DNA of 64,000 nucleotides from JANNYA01 sp031422315 (lineage in GTDB: Bacteria; Pseudomonadota; Gammaproteobacteria; Xanthomonadales; SZUA-5). The notes beneath the pieces were generated by a model that saw nothing but the letters and a program-made list of their open reading frames with translations, did not search any database and was not told the origin of the DNA. Shown here in pieces: positions 16,899 through 25,128 of the stretch. Made by a program: the position numbers and the translations under genes. The stretch lies in assembly GCA_031422315.1 (NCBI GenBank), contig JANOQN010000085.1, positions 1-64,000 on the forward strand, in the 5' to 3' direction. Position 1 is the first letter of the stretch. Every line of letters starts with the position of its first letter.

Positions 16899-17504
16899 AT
16901 GCACTATCTCTTGCTTTTATTCTATCTGCTGAGCGCCTCCGCTATATCCGGCGCCGAACCACTTAAAGATGGCGACATCATTTTCCAAACCTCACGCTCA
17001 GCGCAGTCCTTGGCTATTCAACGCGCCAGTAATTCTAAGTACAGCCATATGGGTTTGATTGTTTTTCAAGCCGGTAAACCATTTGTATTTGAAGCGGTCA
17101 AAACGGTACGTTTGACACCACTGGCAAATTGGATAGCGCGCGGGCAGGGCGGCCACTATGTTGTCAAGCGATTGCGTGATGCGAGCACTCGGCTAACGCC
17201 CGCCGCGCTCAAGAAGTTGCGCGCCGCCGCTGAGCAGTATGCTGGCAAGCCCTATGATTTGACCTTTGAGTGGTCGGATAAGCGAATTTATTGCTCTGAA
17301 TTAGTTTGGAAGGCCTACGACCAAGCGCTGGGTGTGCAAATTGGCGCTTTGCAAAAGCTGCATGAATTTAATCTAGAAGATCCAGCGGTGCAGGCCAAAA
17401 TGCGCGAGCGCTACGGCGCGCGAATTCCGCTGCAAGAGCCGGTTATTTCGCCAGCGGCAATGTTTGAATCGGCGCTATTGCAAACGGTGCTTGAGCATGA
17501 GTGA
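16899..17504 (+). CDS. YiiX/NlpC-P60-like cysteine hydrolase, exported
   Basis: The 201-residue protein has a Sec signal peptide (MHYLLLLFYLLSASAISGA) and a permuted NlpC/P60-type fold of the YiiX/YebB group. LKDGDIIFQTS opens the domain, SKYSHMGLIV carries the conserved His, and IYCSELVWKAY carries the catalytic Cys. Such enzymes hydrolyse amide or ester bonds in peptidoglycan or lipids in the periplasm; the exact substrate is unknown. It precedes fpr by 72 bases in the same direction. Confidence 0.8.
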   Translation: MHYLLLLFYLLSASAISGAEPLKDGDIIFQTSRSAQSLAIQRASNSKYSHMGLIVFQAGKPFVFEAVKTVRLTPLANWIARGQGGHYVVKRLRDASTRLTPAALKKLRAAAEQYAGKPYDLTFEWSDKRIYCSELVWKAYDQALGVQIGALQKLHEFNLEDPAVQAKMRERYGARIPLQEPVISPAAMFESALLQTVLEHE

Positions 17505-17576
17505 CAAATGAGGCCGCTCCACGCTGCTGATGAAACCATGTAAAATCCCGCATCGTATTAAAACTGAGCAAATCAC

Positions 17577-18332
17577 TTGGCAAATCATTTCCCGCTGCGC
17601 TTAACCGGCAGCAAAATGCTGGCGGATTCGGTCCGGCATTTAGTGTTTCAGCGCCCCGATGCAGATGCGCTGCCCTATATTCCCGGGCAATTCCTGCAGA
17701 TCCACTTTGAGCATAACGGCGCTGCTACCAAACGCAGCTATAGCCTAGCCAATGCGCCGGTTGCAGGTGCAGAGCCTGAATTTGAAATTGCGGTCAGCTA
17801 CGTCGACGGCGGCGCGGCCACTGCGCTGCTATCAAACCTGAAGTTAGGCGAAGACGTGCAAGCTAGCGGGCCATATGGCCGATTTTGCCTGTTAGAAGCC
17901 GATAAAAATAAGCGCTATATTCTGATCGGCACCGGCACTGGCATAACGCCCTATCGCGCGATGCTGCCGCAAATTGCCGAGCAGATCCAGGCTCTGGGAA
18001 AATCGGTGGTGATTGTCCAGGGCGCGCGGGTTGAGCAAGAGCTGCTATACACCGAAGAATTTCAAGCGTTTGCCAAAGCGCACACCAATTTTCGCTATTT
18101 TGGCTGTACGTCACGTCAGCAGGCTGGCGCTGATGTTGATCTAGGCGCGAATTCGGTGCGCCTCAAAGGCCACGTGCACGCGGCTTTGCAGCATTTGAGC
18201 CTTGATCCAGCGCAGGATATTGTTTACCTATGTGGCAACCCGAATATGGTCGATGAATGCTTTAACGCGTTGAAAGAACAGGGATTTCCGATTCCATCAG
18301 TGCGGCGGGAAAAATATGTTTCATCAAAATAA
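17577..18332 (+). CDS. fpr: ferredoxin/flavodoxin--NADP+ reductase
   Basis: The 251-residue protein has the FAD-binding motif RSYSLANAP, the NADP-binding loop GTGTGITPYRAML, and CGNPNMVDE near the C-terminus, matching Fpr. The enzyme moves electrons between NADPH and ferredoxin or flavodoxin. The start is a TTG at 17577 (MANHFPLRLTGSK); family proteins begin at this point, and the next ATG would remove the first strand. It leads a plus-strand run with the lipoprotein, DUF192 and VWA genes. Confidence 0.88.
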   Translation: MANHFPLRLTGSKMLADSVRHLVFQRPDADALPYIPGQFLQIHFEHNGAATKRSYSLANAPVAGAEPEFEIAVSYVDGGAATALLSNLKLGEDVQASGPYGRFCLLEADKNKRYILIGTGTGITPYRAMLPQIAEQIQALGKSVVIVQGARVEQELLYTEEFQAFAKAHTNFRYFGCTSRQQAGADVDLGANSVRLKGHVHAALQHLSLDPAQDIVYLCGNPNMVDECFNALKEQGFPIPSVRREKYVSSK

Positions 18333-18339
18333 TCACCCT

Positions 18340-18867
18340 ATGCGCGCCTTTAAAGCTGCAGTTTTATCTGCGCTGACTTTTTTTATTGCCAGCTGCACAT
18401 GGTTTGACTCGCCAGCGCCAGTCGCAAAAGCGCCGGAAAAAGTAGTTCCTGTGCGCGATCCGATTATGGAAATTCGCGCGGCAGCGGCGAAAACCGGCGA
18501 TGTGCTGACCATAACGCCGGTGCATAACCCAGCGGTGATGCTTATTTTTGAAAAAATTGAAGCCGCTGATCGCGCCGGCGATTTTTTCAAAGCGCGTGAG
18601 CTAACCGTTGAAGCGCGCATTATTGAGCCGGAAAATCCGCTGGTGCTGCAATACACCGCTGAGGCGCTATTTCGTAACGAAAACTATTTGGAAGCGGAAA
18701 TGATGGCGCGTAAATCGTTCGAGCAAAGCGCGCAGCTAGGCCCGCTTTGCGTGCGTAATTGGCTATTGATTGCCGAAATAAAGCTTGCGCAGCGGCAAGT
18801 AGCTGATGAAGTGCAGGCGCGCGCGAGCGCCGACAAATGCCCCGTTAAAGCGCTGCAACGCTTATGA
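18340..18867 (+). CDS. lipoprotein with TPR-like C-terminus
   Basis: I choose the ATG at 18340 (MRAFKAAVLSALTFFIASC) because it gives a textbook lipoprotein signal with a lipobox ending at Cys19 and lies 7 bases after fpr. The mature part is about 157 residues. It has a proline-rich linker and a helical region (FFKARELTVEARIIEPENPLVL) that reads like one or two TPR units. The stop overlaps the next ATG by ATGA. Lipid anchoring is well supported; the function is unknown. Confidence 0.75.
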   Translation: MRAFKAAVLSALTFFIASCTWFDSPAPVAKAPEKVVPVRDPIMEIRAAAAKTGDVLTITPVHNPAVMLIFEKIEAADRAGDFFKARELTVEARIIEPENPLVLQYTAEALFRNENYLEAEMMARKSFEQSAQLGPLCVRNWLLIAEIKLAQRQVADEVQARASADKCPVKALQRL

Positions 18868-19292
18868 AACTCATCCATTTGATGTGTATATTGATGATTG
18901 GCTTGAGCAGCGGCTGCGCGCGTACGCCAAGCGTTGAATTGCGCGGCCAGCGCTTTGAAGTTGAAGTTGTCGACAACGATCAAACTAGAGCGCGCGGCAT
19001 GATGTTTCGTGACTCATTAGAGAAAAACCACGGCATGCTGTTCGTATTTGAAGAAACCGCCATGCACAGCTTTTGGATGCATAACTGCAAGATTTCCCTC
19101 GATATTTTGTATTTTGACGAGCAGTTAAAGTTGGTCGGGCAGGCGCTGTCCGTGCCGCCTTGCAATTTAAGTCCGGAGCAGTGCCCAAATTATCCGAGTA
19201 ATGCACCCGCACGCTACGTACTGGAAACGAACGCGGGCGTCGCGAAAACGCTGGGCGTTGAGCTGGGCGATACGCTGACCCTCAACTTGTAG
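18864..19292 (+). CDS. DUF192-family lipoprotein
   Basis: The 142-residue protein has a lipoprotein signal (MKLIHLMCILMIGLSSGC) and a complete DUF192 domain: FEVEVVDNDQTRARGMMFRDSL, GMLFVFEETAMHSFWMHNCKISLDILYFD, and ARYVLETNAGVAKTLGV. DUF192 is a small beta-barrel of unknown biochemical role, often exported in proteobacteria. It is coupled to the preceding lipoprotein gene by an ATGA overlap and followed 17 bases later by the VWA gene. Confidence 0.85.
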   Translation: MKLIHLMCILMIGLSSGCARTPSVELRGQRFEVEVVDNDQTRARGMMFRDSLEKNHGMLFVFEETAMHSFWMHNCKISLDILYFDEQLKLVGQALSVPPCNLSPEQCPNYPSNAPARYVLETNAGVAKTLGVELGDTLTLNL

Positions 19293-19309
19293 ATCGAATC
19301 AGATAATCC

Positions 19310-20488
19310 GTGCCGATTCGTTTTTTCCAAGCACTGCGGGCCGGTGGCCTAAAACCTAGTGTCTCGGAATATCTACACTTGTGTGATGCCTTAAAAAGCG
19401 GCGTTATCGCACCAGATTTGAGTGAATTTCATCATTTATCGCGCGCGGTGCTCGTCAAAGATGAAAGTCAGTTTGATCGATTTGATCGAATTTTCGGCGC
19501 TTTTTTTGAAGCAAGCGACGCCGCTTTTGCGGATTTATCGGGCTTGCCGACTAGCTGGTTAGAGGCTGAGCTCAAACGCCAGCTTACTGAGGCGGAAAAA
19601 GCTGCGCTCTCAGGCTTGGGAAGTTTCGAAGCCCTCATGCAAACCCTGCGCGAACGCTTAGCTGAGCAAACCGACCGACATCAGGGCGGCAATCGCTGGA
19701 TTGGCACCGGCGGCACGTCACCGTTTGGCAATAGCGGCTATCACCCAGAAGGTGTGCGCATCGGCGGGCAGGCCCGGCACGGGCGCGCGGTTAAAGTGTG
19801 GGAGCAGCGCCAGTTCAAAGATTTTGACGCCAATCGAACGCTCGATACCCGGCAAATGAAGCTCGCGCTTCGCAAATTGCGCCAATTCGCTAGAACCGGT
19901 CAGGAGAATGAACTGGATTTAGACGAAACGATCGCCAGCACCGCGAAAAACGCCGGTTTTCTTGATCTAAAAATGCGCAAAGAGCGCCACAACGCAGTGA
20001 AAGTGCTGCTATTGCTGGACGTCGGCGGCAGTATGGATTCGCACGTGTTGCAAGTTGAGCAGCTGTTTCACTCACTGAAAAGTGAGTTCAAACATCTTGA
20101 GAGCTATTACTTCCACAACTTTATCTACGAAAAGCTGTGGCGCGAAAATGCCCGCCGCAGCGACAGCAGTGTCGATTTACAGACGCTTCTGCACCGGTTT
20201 GAGCCTGACTACAAGCTGATTTTTGTCGGCGATGCCAGCATGAGCCCGTATGAAATCCTAAGCCACGGCGGCTCGCTCGAACACTGGAACGAACAGCCCG
20301 GCATCTTTCATCTACAGCAGCTGCTCGGCCATTTCCGCCATTTTGCATGGCTCAATCCGATTGAAGCGCCGCATTGGGGTATGACCGCTTCAATTCAAAT
20401 CGTCAAAACCGCGCTCAGCGAGCGCATGTTCGCGCTGACTTTGAACGGCATTGATGCGGCGATTAACTGTTTGAAGCAGCGGGGTTGA
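19310..20488 (+). CDS. CoxE-like VWA-domain protein
   Basis: The 392-residue protein starts from GTG (MPIRFFQALRAGGLKPSVSEY). Its N-terminal half is the helical CoxE-like region. A GGxxxxGTGGTSPFGNSGY linker near residue 130 is typical of the family. The VWA domain follows with LLLLDVGGSMDSH as an altered MIDAS motif (DxGxS instead of DxSxS). Such proteins normally work with a MoxR-type AAA+ ATPase in metal-cofactor or protein maturation; no MoxR gene lies within this window. Cytoplasmic location is likely. Confidence 0.8.
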   Translation: MPIRFFQALRAGGLKPSVSEYLHLCDALKSGVIAPDLSEFHHLSRAVLVKDESQFDRFDRIFGAFFEASDAAFADLSGLPTSWLEAELKRQLTEAEKAALSGLGSFEALMQTLRERLAEQTDRHQGGNRWIGTGGTSPFGNSGYHPEGVRIGGQARHGRAVKVWEQRQFKDFDANRTLDTRQMKLALRKLRQFARTGQENELDLDETIASTAKNAGFLDLKMRKERHNAVKVLLLLDVGGSMDSHVLQVEQLFHSLKSEFKHLESYYFHNFIYEKLWRENARRSDSSVDLQTLLHRFEPDYKLIFVGDASMSPYEILSHGGSLEHWNEQPGIFHLQQLLGHFRHFAWLNPIEAPHWGMTASIQIVKTALSERMFALTLNGIDAAINCLKQRG

Positions 20489-20652
20489 GGGGCGAATTTG
20501 CGACTGCGGATCAAAAAGCAAATATTTTGCTGTTTTCACAACTGCACACTGGTGATTTAAGACTGAAAATTAGATTATCGGGCGCGAAAAATGAGCCGCG
20601 ATTACATGTTCGCCGGTTTCCTGCGAATTGTTAGTTTTTTCTGGAGAAGACT

Positions 20653-22572
20653 ATGAAGTTAAATTTTAGGTTCGCGGTAAACACTGCGGTTATATTGGTG
20701 GCAAGCACTTTAAGTTTTGCCGCCGAACGCCCAATCAGCTTAACTGTTGAAAGCCAAGCAAGAGAAGGTATTAAAGTTGAAGTTGGCTCAGGCCGATATT
20801 TTGAAACACCGCTTCTAAATATTGCCCCGAAGCAACCTGAAGGCCCTGGCAAAGTTCGAGAAAATCAAGAGCATGACGGGCAACTGCGCGAGCCGTTTAT
20901 TGTTACGAATGATCCTGTTAGTTTTTCTGTAGCGGTGCCTACTGACTCACGGAACCGCAGCTTCGCGCCTGAAACGTTCACTTTGCTGCGAACATCAACC
21001 GCCGGTCCCAATGTGGGTGGCAATGGCAGCATTTCAACGGTTGCGGAGCCGAGTATTGCCAGCAGCGGGTTGAATGTTTTCGAGACTTACAACTGGTTCT
21101 CTGGCATCAGTACTGACAATGGCGAAACACGCCGATTTGTTAGCCCATACACCGCGTTTCCAAGAGACCCTGGTACGCCATTTTCTGCTGGCTTTTGTTG
21201 CGACCAGCGCGCAACGCAAGCGAGTCATAAAGGATTGGTTTTTTGGTTTTTGCAGTACATCAAAACCGGCAACACCGCTACAAGTACGGGCGGTGTTCGA
21301 CTAGCAGTCGGAAGAGACAACACGCTCGGCAACAACCCGATTCCGTGGCAAACCTATGATTTTTTCCCTGAGCAAATCAATTTGACCGGCACTTGGTACG
21401 ATTTTCCGCATATGCAGGTAAGTAACAATTTCGTCTACTTTACGAGCAATATGTTTACCACCGCTGCTGATTCATTCGCGGGGTCGGTGATTTATCGAAT
21501 ACCGCTAGCGGCTATTTTGGCGAATCAACCGGTTGTCGCTGAAACATTTTTTACCACCCAGTTCGGCAGCATTCTTGCGGTTAATGGCTCGGGCGGCGAA
21601 GGCACTAGGCTTGCGAAAAACACGATGTACTTCGCTAGCGTATCTGGAAGCAATACGGTGCGCGTTATTAAGTGGCCAGAGGCGGACGCGCAGCCAACGG
21701 TTACCGTGATTTCAGGGCTAAGCACAACCGCCGCAGGCACCTTTAATTGCCCAGTCACAGTTGGGGCGACAACTTTGAATCCTTGTGGGCGTGCGAATAC
21801 CCGCATGCAAAGCGGCTGGGTTAATGAGAATGAGCTTGGCTTGATGTGGGTCTCAAATACCATCGCACCAAGTCGGCCATTTCCGTTTACGCGTGTTTTG
21901 ATAGTCAATCCTGACACGTTGGCCATCATCAGCCAGCCCGATATTTTTAGCACGACCAGCGCGCTGCTTTATCCAGCAATTGCGGTTAACCAGCGCGGGC
22001 ATTTAGGCGGAGTAGTCGACAGCTTAGGTGGCGATCAGGCAACAACTTTGCGCGCTTTTATCCGAGACGATCTTTCGCCAGACGTAATTACAGCAGGCTG
22101 GGAAACTTTTACCGTCTCGCTGGGTAATAACGCTGCAAATTCATGGGGCGACTACAACGGCGCGGCAGCGCATCAGCGCTTCCCCAATACTTGGGTGAGC
22201 ATTGGCCATAATCAAATCGATTCCTCAGCGAGTGCAGGATCAAGATTGCGCAGTATTTGGTTTGCGCGCGAGCGGGATGCTACAGGTTCGGTCGATGCGG
22301 GCTTCATTGGTACCGGCACTGCTGCGATTGGGAGTGTTCCAACAGGCGTTGCTTGTAACTCGGGCGTAAGTACAGCTTGTCAATCAAATTTCCCCTTGGG
22401 CACTAGCGTTACGCTTACCATTACCCCCGCGCCGAGTACTGGCTTTTTTGGCTGGACAGGCGCGTGTAGCGGCCAACTTTCGACCTGCACTGTGAATGCT
22501 GATCAACTGCAAACGGTACGTGCGCGAATTGCCGACGGCGTGTTATTCAATTCCGGATTTGAAGATAGATAG
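20653..22572 (+). CDS. large secreted protein with InlB-like end and GFE tail
   Basis: The 639-residue protein has a Sec signal (MKLNFRFAVNTAVILVASTLSFA) preceded by a GGAGA ribosome-binding site. The long central part (about 120-550) has sialidase-like or beta-propeller features (PSIASSGLNVFETYNWFSG, STDNGE) but no clear catalytic set. Near the end, VTLTITPAPSTGFFGWTGAC is a divergent InlB B-repeat/bacterial-repeat unit. The last residues are VLFNSGFEDR, the tail motif found in other secreted proteins here. A terminator follows 29 bases later. It is probably surface-exposed or released; the ligand is unknown. Confidence 0.75.
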   Translation: MKLNFRFAVNTAVILVASTLSFAAERPISLTVESQAREGIKVEVGSGRYFETPLLNIAPKQPEGPGKVRENQEHDGQLREPFIVTNDPVSFSVAVPTDSRNRSFAPETFTLLRTSTAGPNVGGNGSISTVAEPSIASSGLNVFETYNWFSGISTDNGETRRFVSPYTAFPRDPGTPFSAGFCCDQRATQASHKGLVFWFLQYIKTGNTATSTGGVRLAVGRDNTLGNNPIPWQTYDFFPEQINLTGTWYDFPHMQVSNNFVYFTSNMFTTAADSFAGSVIYRIPLAAILANQPVVAETFFTTQFGSILAVNGSGGEGTRLAKNTMYFASVSGSNTVRVIKWPEADAQPTVTVISGLSTTAAGTFNCPVTVGATTLNPCGRANTRMQSGWVNENELGLMWVSNTIAPSRPFPFTRVLIVNPDTLAIISQPDIFSTTSALLYPAIAVNQRGHLGGVVDSLGGDQATTLRAFIRDDLSPDVITAGWETFTVSLGNNAANSWGDYNGAAAHQRFPNTWVSIGHNQIDSSASAGSRLRSIWFARERDATGSVDAGFIGTGTAAIGSVPTGVACNSGVSTACQSNFPLGTSVTLTITPAPSTGFFGWTGACSGQLSTCTVNADQLQTVRARIADGVLFNSGFEDR

Positions 22573-22601
22573 CTCCTTTCAACATTAGCCAAAATCCTCA
22601 G

Positions 22602-22636
22602 AGCCACAGCAAGCATCATCCTTGCTGTGGCTTTTT
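22602..22636 (+). terminator. rho-independent terminator
   Basis: A perfect 12-bp inverted repeat (AGCCACAGCAAG / CTTGCTGTGGCT) with a 7-base loop is followed by five T residues. It closes the transcript of the 639-residue secreted protein. Confidence 0.9.
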
Positions 22637-22726
22637 CGTGGGCCCTGCAGAACTTTCCGCCTGCATCTCGCCCCACAATTTCGTAAATTAAAGTATCCTC
22701 TGCGCTCTTTCAAAAAGACGAACCAG

Positions 22727-23473
22727 ATGAGCCAGATTCCACCGCCACCCGTGCCGCCTAGCCAAGCACCCGATCCACATCAAGGGCCGAATTCGTCGGA
22801 TAAGTTTCAACGCGGCGCGCAAGATGCCGTCACGGCAGCAAAAGCTGCTGCGCAAGATGCGTTCAAGGTATTTATGCAATTGATCTATAACCCGGTTGGC
22901 GCCATGCCGGGCGCATTTGCATCGCTTAATCCTAATCAAGCGATGGCTGTGGGCGGCGTGTTTGCTGCGATATTTACGCTGTGTTTGTTGTTTGCGGGTT
23001 CGGGTATTGCTGCGGTGTTTACGCTTTGCTTGTTGTTTGCGGGTTCGGGTATTGCAGCGATGCTGCCTTTTCCAGTTCATTCAGGCATCGGATTTAGAGG
23101 TTTTTTACTTACGCTGCTCATCAGTTTTGGCTTTGCTGCAGGCGTTGCAGCGGGTAATTACCTGACGCGTTTATCGTTCAAAGGCCAAGGCAGCTTGAGC
23201 TTTGATATTTTTTCAGGCGGCGCTGCATTGCTGCCGCTGGGTTTGGGCTTGCTTGTTTCAGCCATTTTGGCCATGGTTGGTGTGAGCGGTGCAATCGGGT
23301 CAGTGCCCACCATGATTGGCGGCTGTTTGATGGTGCTGGTTTTGTTTACCGGCTTAACGCGAGTTGCGAATATCAATGAAGGCCCGGCCAGCTATTCGGT
23401 TGGCGCGATTTTAGTATTGGGCTCTATTGCGGCATACGTTATCGAGCGTATCTTCGTTAGTATTTTGTATTAG
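22727..23473 (+). CDS. multi-pass membrane protein with internal tandem duplication
   Basis: I choose the ATG at 22727 (MSQIPPPPVPPSQAPDP); the frame upstream runs through the terminator. The 248-residue protein has a proline-rich cytoplasmic head, an Ala-rich helix with KAAAQDAFKVFM, and about five membrane segments. The first of these contains two adjacent copies of a 15-residue block (FTLCLLFAGSGIAAV), encoded by two 45-bp units at 22967-23011 and 23012-23056. I do not recognise the family. The duplication would double the length of one membrane helix or add one. Confidence 0.7.
   Translation: MSQIPPPPVPPSQAPDPHQGPNSSDKFQRGAQDAVTAAKAAAQDAFKVFMQLIYNPVGAMPGAFASLNPNQAMAVGGVFAAIFTLCLLFAGSGIAAVFTLCLLFAGSGIAAMLPFPVHSGIGFRGFLLTLLISFGFAAGVAAGNYLTRLSFKGQGSLSFDIFSGGAALLPLGLGLLVSAILAMVGVSGAIGSVPTMIGGCLMVLVLFTGLTRVANINEGPASYSVGAILVLGSIAAYVIERIFVSILY
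22967..23056 (+). repeat. 45-bp in-frame tandem duplication
   Basis: Two directly adjacent 45-bp units differ at only a few positions and encode the same 15-residue hydrophobic block. The repeat preserves the reading frame and lies in a predicted membrane segment. Confidence 0.9.
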
Positions 23474-23477
23474 GTGT

Positions 23478-23882
23478 ATGTCATTGCATCGGCCGATCGG
23501 GGTTGAACACCTTGCAAATTTCTCCCAAAGCGCTGATTCAGAACATATTTTCAAGCTATGCACGGCCGCGCATTGGCAGGCGCTGCAAACTTCCGGAAGC
23601 AGTTTTGGCAGCGCCGACGATATGCGCGATGGGTTTGTCCACTTGTCAACCCGTGAACAAGTTTTTGGCATATTTGAGAAATATTTCGCCGCTGAGCACG
23701 CACGCGGCGAGGTGATTTGGCTATTACATTGCGCGCTTTCACGTTTGCCGCCCGAACATTTAAAGTTCGAAGCCTCGCGTGCGGGCATGCTGTTTCCGCA
23801 TTTTTATGGCGCACTTCCGCTTGCATCGGTTGTTTCAGCACAGCAAATAATTCAACCCGCAGCGCAGCCTGCAGCGGTGTAA
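23478..23882 (+). CDS. DUF952-family protein
   Basis: I take the ATG at 23478 (MSLHRPIGVEHLANF), which follows the previous stop by a few bases. The 134-residue protein has the DUF952 core: HIFKLCTAAHWQAL, DGFVHLSTREQV, and LKFEASRAGMLFPHFYGALPL. The family has a fold related to ADP-ribosyl-binding enzymes but no settled function. The 3' end overlaps the convergent rhodanese-ThiF gene by 31 bases. Confidence 0.8.
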   Translation: MSLHRPIGVEHLANFSQSADSEHIFKLCTAAHWQALQTSGSSFGSADDMRDGFVHLSTREQVFGIFEKYFAAEHARGEVIWLLHCALSRLPPEHLKFEASRAGMLFPHFYGALPLASVVSAQQIIQPAAQPAAV

Positions 23883-25015
23883 TGCTGGCTCCTTGACGCG
23901 TCAGGATTCGGGCCACATCCCGGGCAATTCGGGTCTTTTGGTAAACGTAGCTCGCGAAAACTTACGCTCAGCATATTAACCAGTAGCAAGCGGCCCAAAA
24001 GTGGCGTGCCAATTCCCGTGATCAGCTTGATCGCTTCACTCGCCTGCAGCGTGCCAATCAAGCCCGGCACAACGCCTAAAACACCGGCCTCTGCGCAGTT
24101 AGGTGCAGCTTCCGGCGGCGGTGGTGCAGCAAACAAACAGCGATAGCAGGGCAGGTGAGATTCGTGCCCGCAAAAAACGCTGACCTGGCCAGAAAAGCGT
24201 AGCACCGCGCCATAGACCAGCGGTTTATGCTGTGCAAGACAGATATCGGCAAGCAAAAAACGCGTCTGGAAATTATCTGAGCCGTCAATCACCAAATCAT
24301 AGTTTTGCAGCAAGGCATGCGCGTTCTCAGCGCAAATGCGTGGCAATCGATCAATTTGACACGCTGGATTCAATGCGCGCAGCGTCAGCTCGGCCGACAG
24401 CGTTTTCGCCATGCCAACTCGATCCGTGCGGTGCAATATTTGCCGCTGTAAATTGCTGATATCGACAGTATCGTCATCACTTATTCCCAGCCTGCCGACC
24501 CCGGCGGCGGCTAGATACAGCGCAGCCGGCGAGCCTAAACCGCCGGCGCCAATCAGCAGCACTTTGGCGCTTGCCAGCATGTTTTGCGCCTGCGCGCCGA
24601 AATTCGGCAATATCAGCTGGCGCGCAAAACGCTGCGGGTCAAAATTCAACGCGGCTGGCAAGTCTATCGGCAAACCGGCCGCCTTCCACGCGGTAAATCC
24701 ACCCTCAATTGAGGCCACATTTTGATAACCCAGCGCATGTAAATTGGCCGCTGCCAGTAACGAGCGCTGACCGCTGGCACACATCACTCGCAGCGGTGTC
24801 GCTAAATCAGGCACCTGCGCTTCAATCTGCAATTCCAAGTGCGAACGCGGCAGGCAAAGCGCGCCGATTGCAATGCCGCCAACCTGTTCTGATTCCGAGC
24901 GTACATCCAGCAAGCGCGCACCGAGTTTCATATCACTCAGGGCTGCAGCGGGCGCTATTTCGGCAATATCCAGCCGCAATTGGCGCAGTAGTTCAGTGGT
25001 GCGGTTTTCAGGCAT
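23852..25015 (-). CDS. moeB: MoeB/ThiF-type sulfur-carrier adenylyltransferase with N-terminal rhodanese
   Basis: The 387-residue protein has two domains. Residues about 25-115 form a rhodanese domain (LGARLLDVRSESEQVGG, active-site Cys79 in VMCASGQRS). Residues about 120-380 form a ThiF/MoeB adenylyltransferase with the GAGGLGSPAALYLAAAG nucleotide loop and two zinc CxxC pairs (CYRC, CPGC). The enzyme adenylates the C-terminal Gly-Gly of MoaD/ThiS-like sulfur carriers. The rhodanese domain would supply or relay sulfur. In the eukaryotic MOCS3 type the rhodanese is at the C-terminus; here the order is reversed. Gene symbol by best match; ThiF is an alternative. Confidence 0.82.
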   Translation of the reverse strand: MPENRTTELLRQLRLDIAEIAPAAALSDMKLGARLLDVRSESEQVGGIAIGALCLPRSHLELQIEAQVPDLATPLRVMCASGQRSLLAAANLHALGYQNVASIEGGFTAWKAAGLPIDLPAALNFDPQRFARQLILPNFGAQAQNMLASAKVLLIGAGGLGSPAALYLAAAGVGRLGISDDDTVDISNLQRQILHRTDRVGMAKTLSAELTLRALNPACQIDRLPRICAENAHALLQNYDLVIDGSDNFQTRFLLADICLAQHKPLVYGAVLRFSGQVSVFCGHESHLPCYRCLFAAPPPPEAAPNCAEAGVLGVVPGLIGTLQASEAIKLITGIGTPLLGRLLLVNMLSVSFRELRLPKDPNCPGCGPNPDASRSQHYTAAGCAAG

Positions 25016-25128
25016 CGGAGCGGGCTGAGTAAAATGTAAGTCTAAATCAAAATGTGCGTTGGGTTGGTAAGTCTCTTAATAACTGCCTGGTCGTGCCAAG
25101 GGCAATAACGACCGAAACTAAAGCAAAA

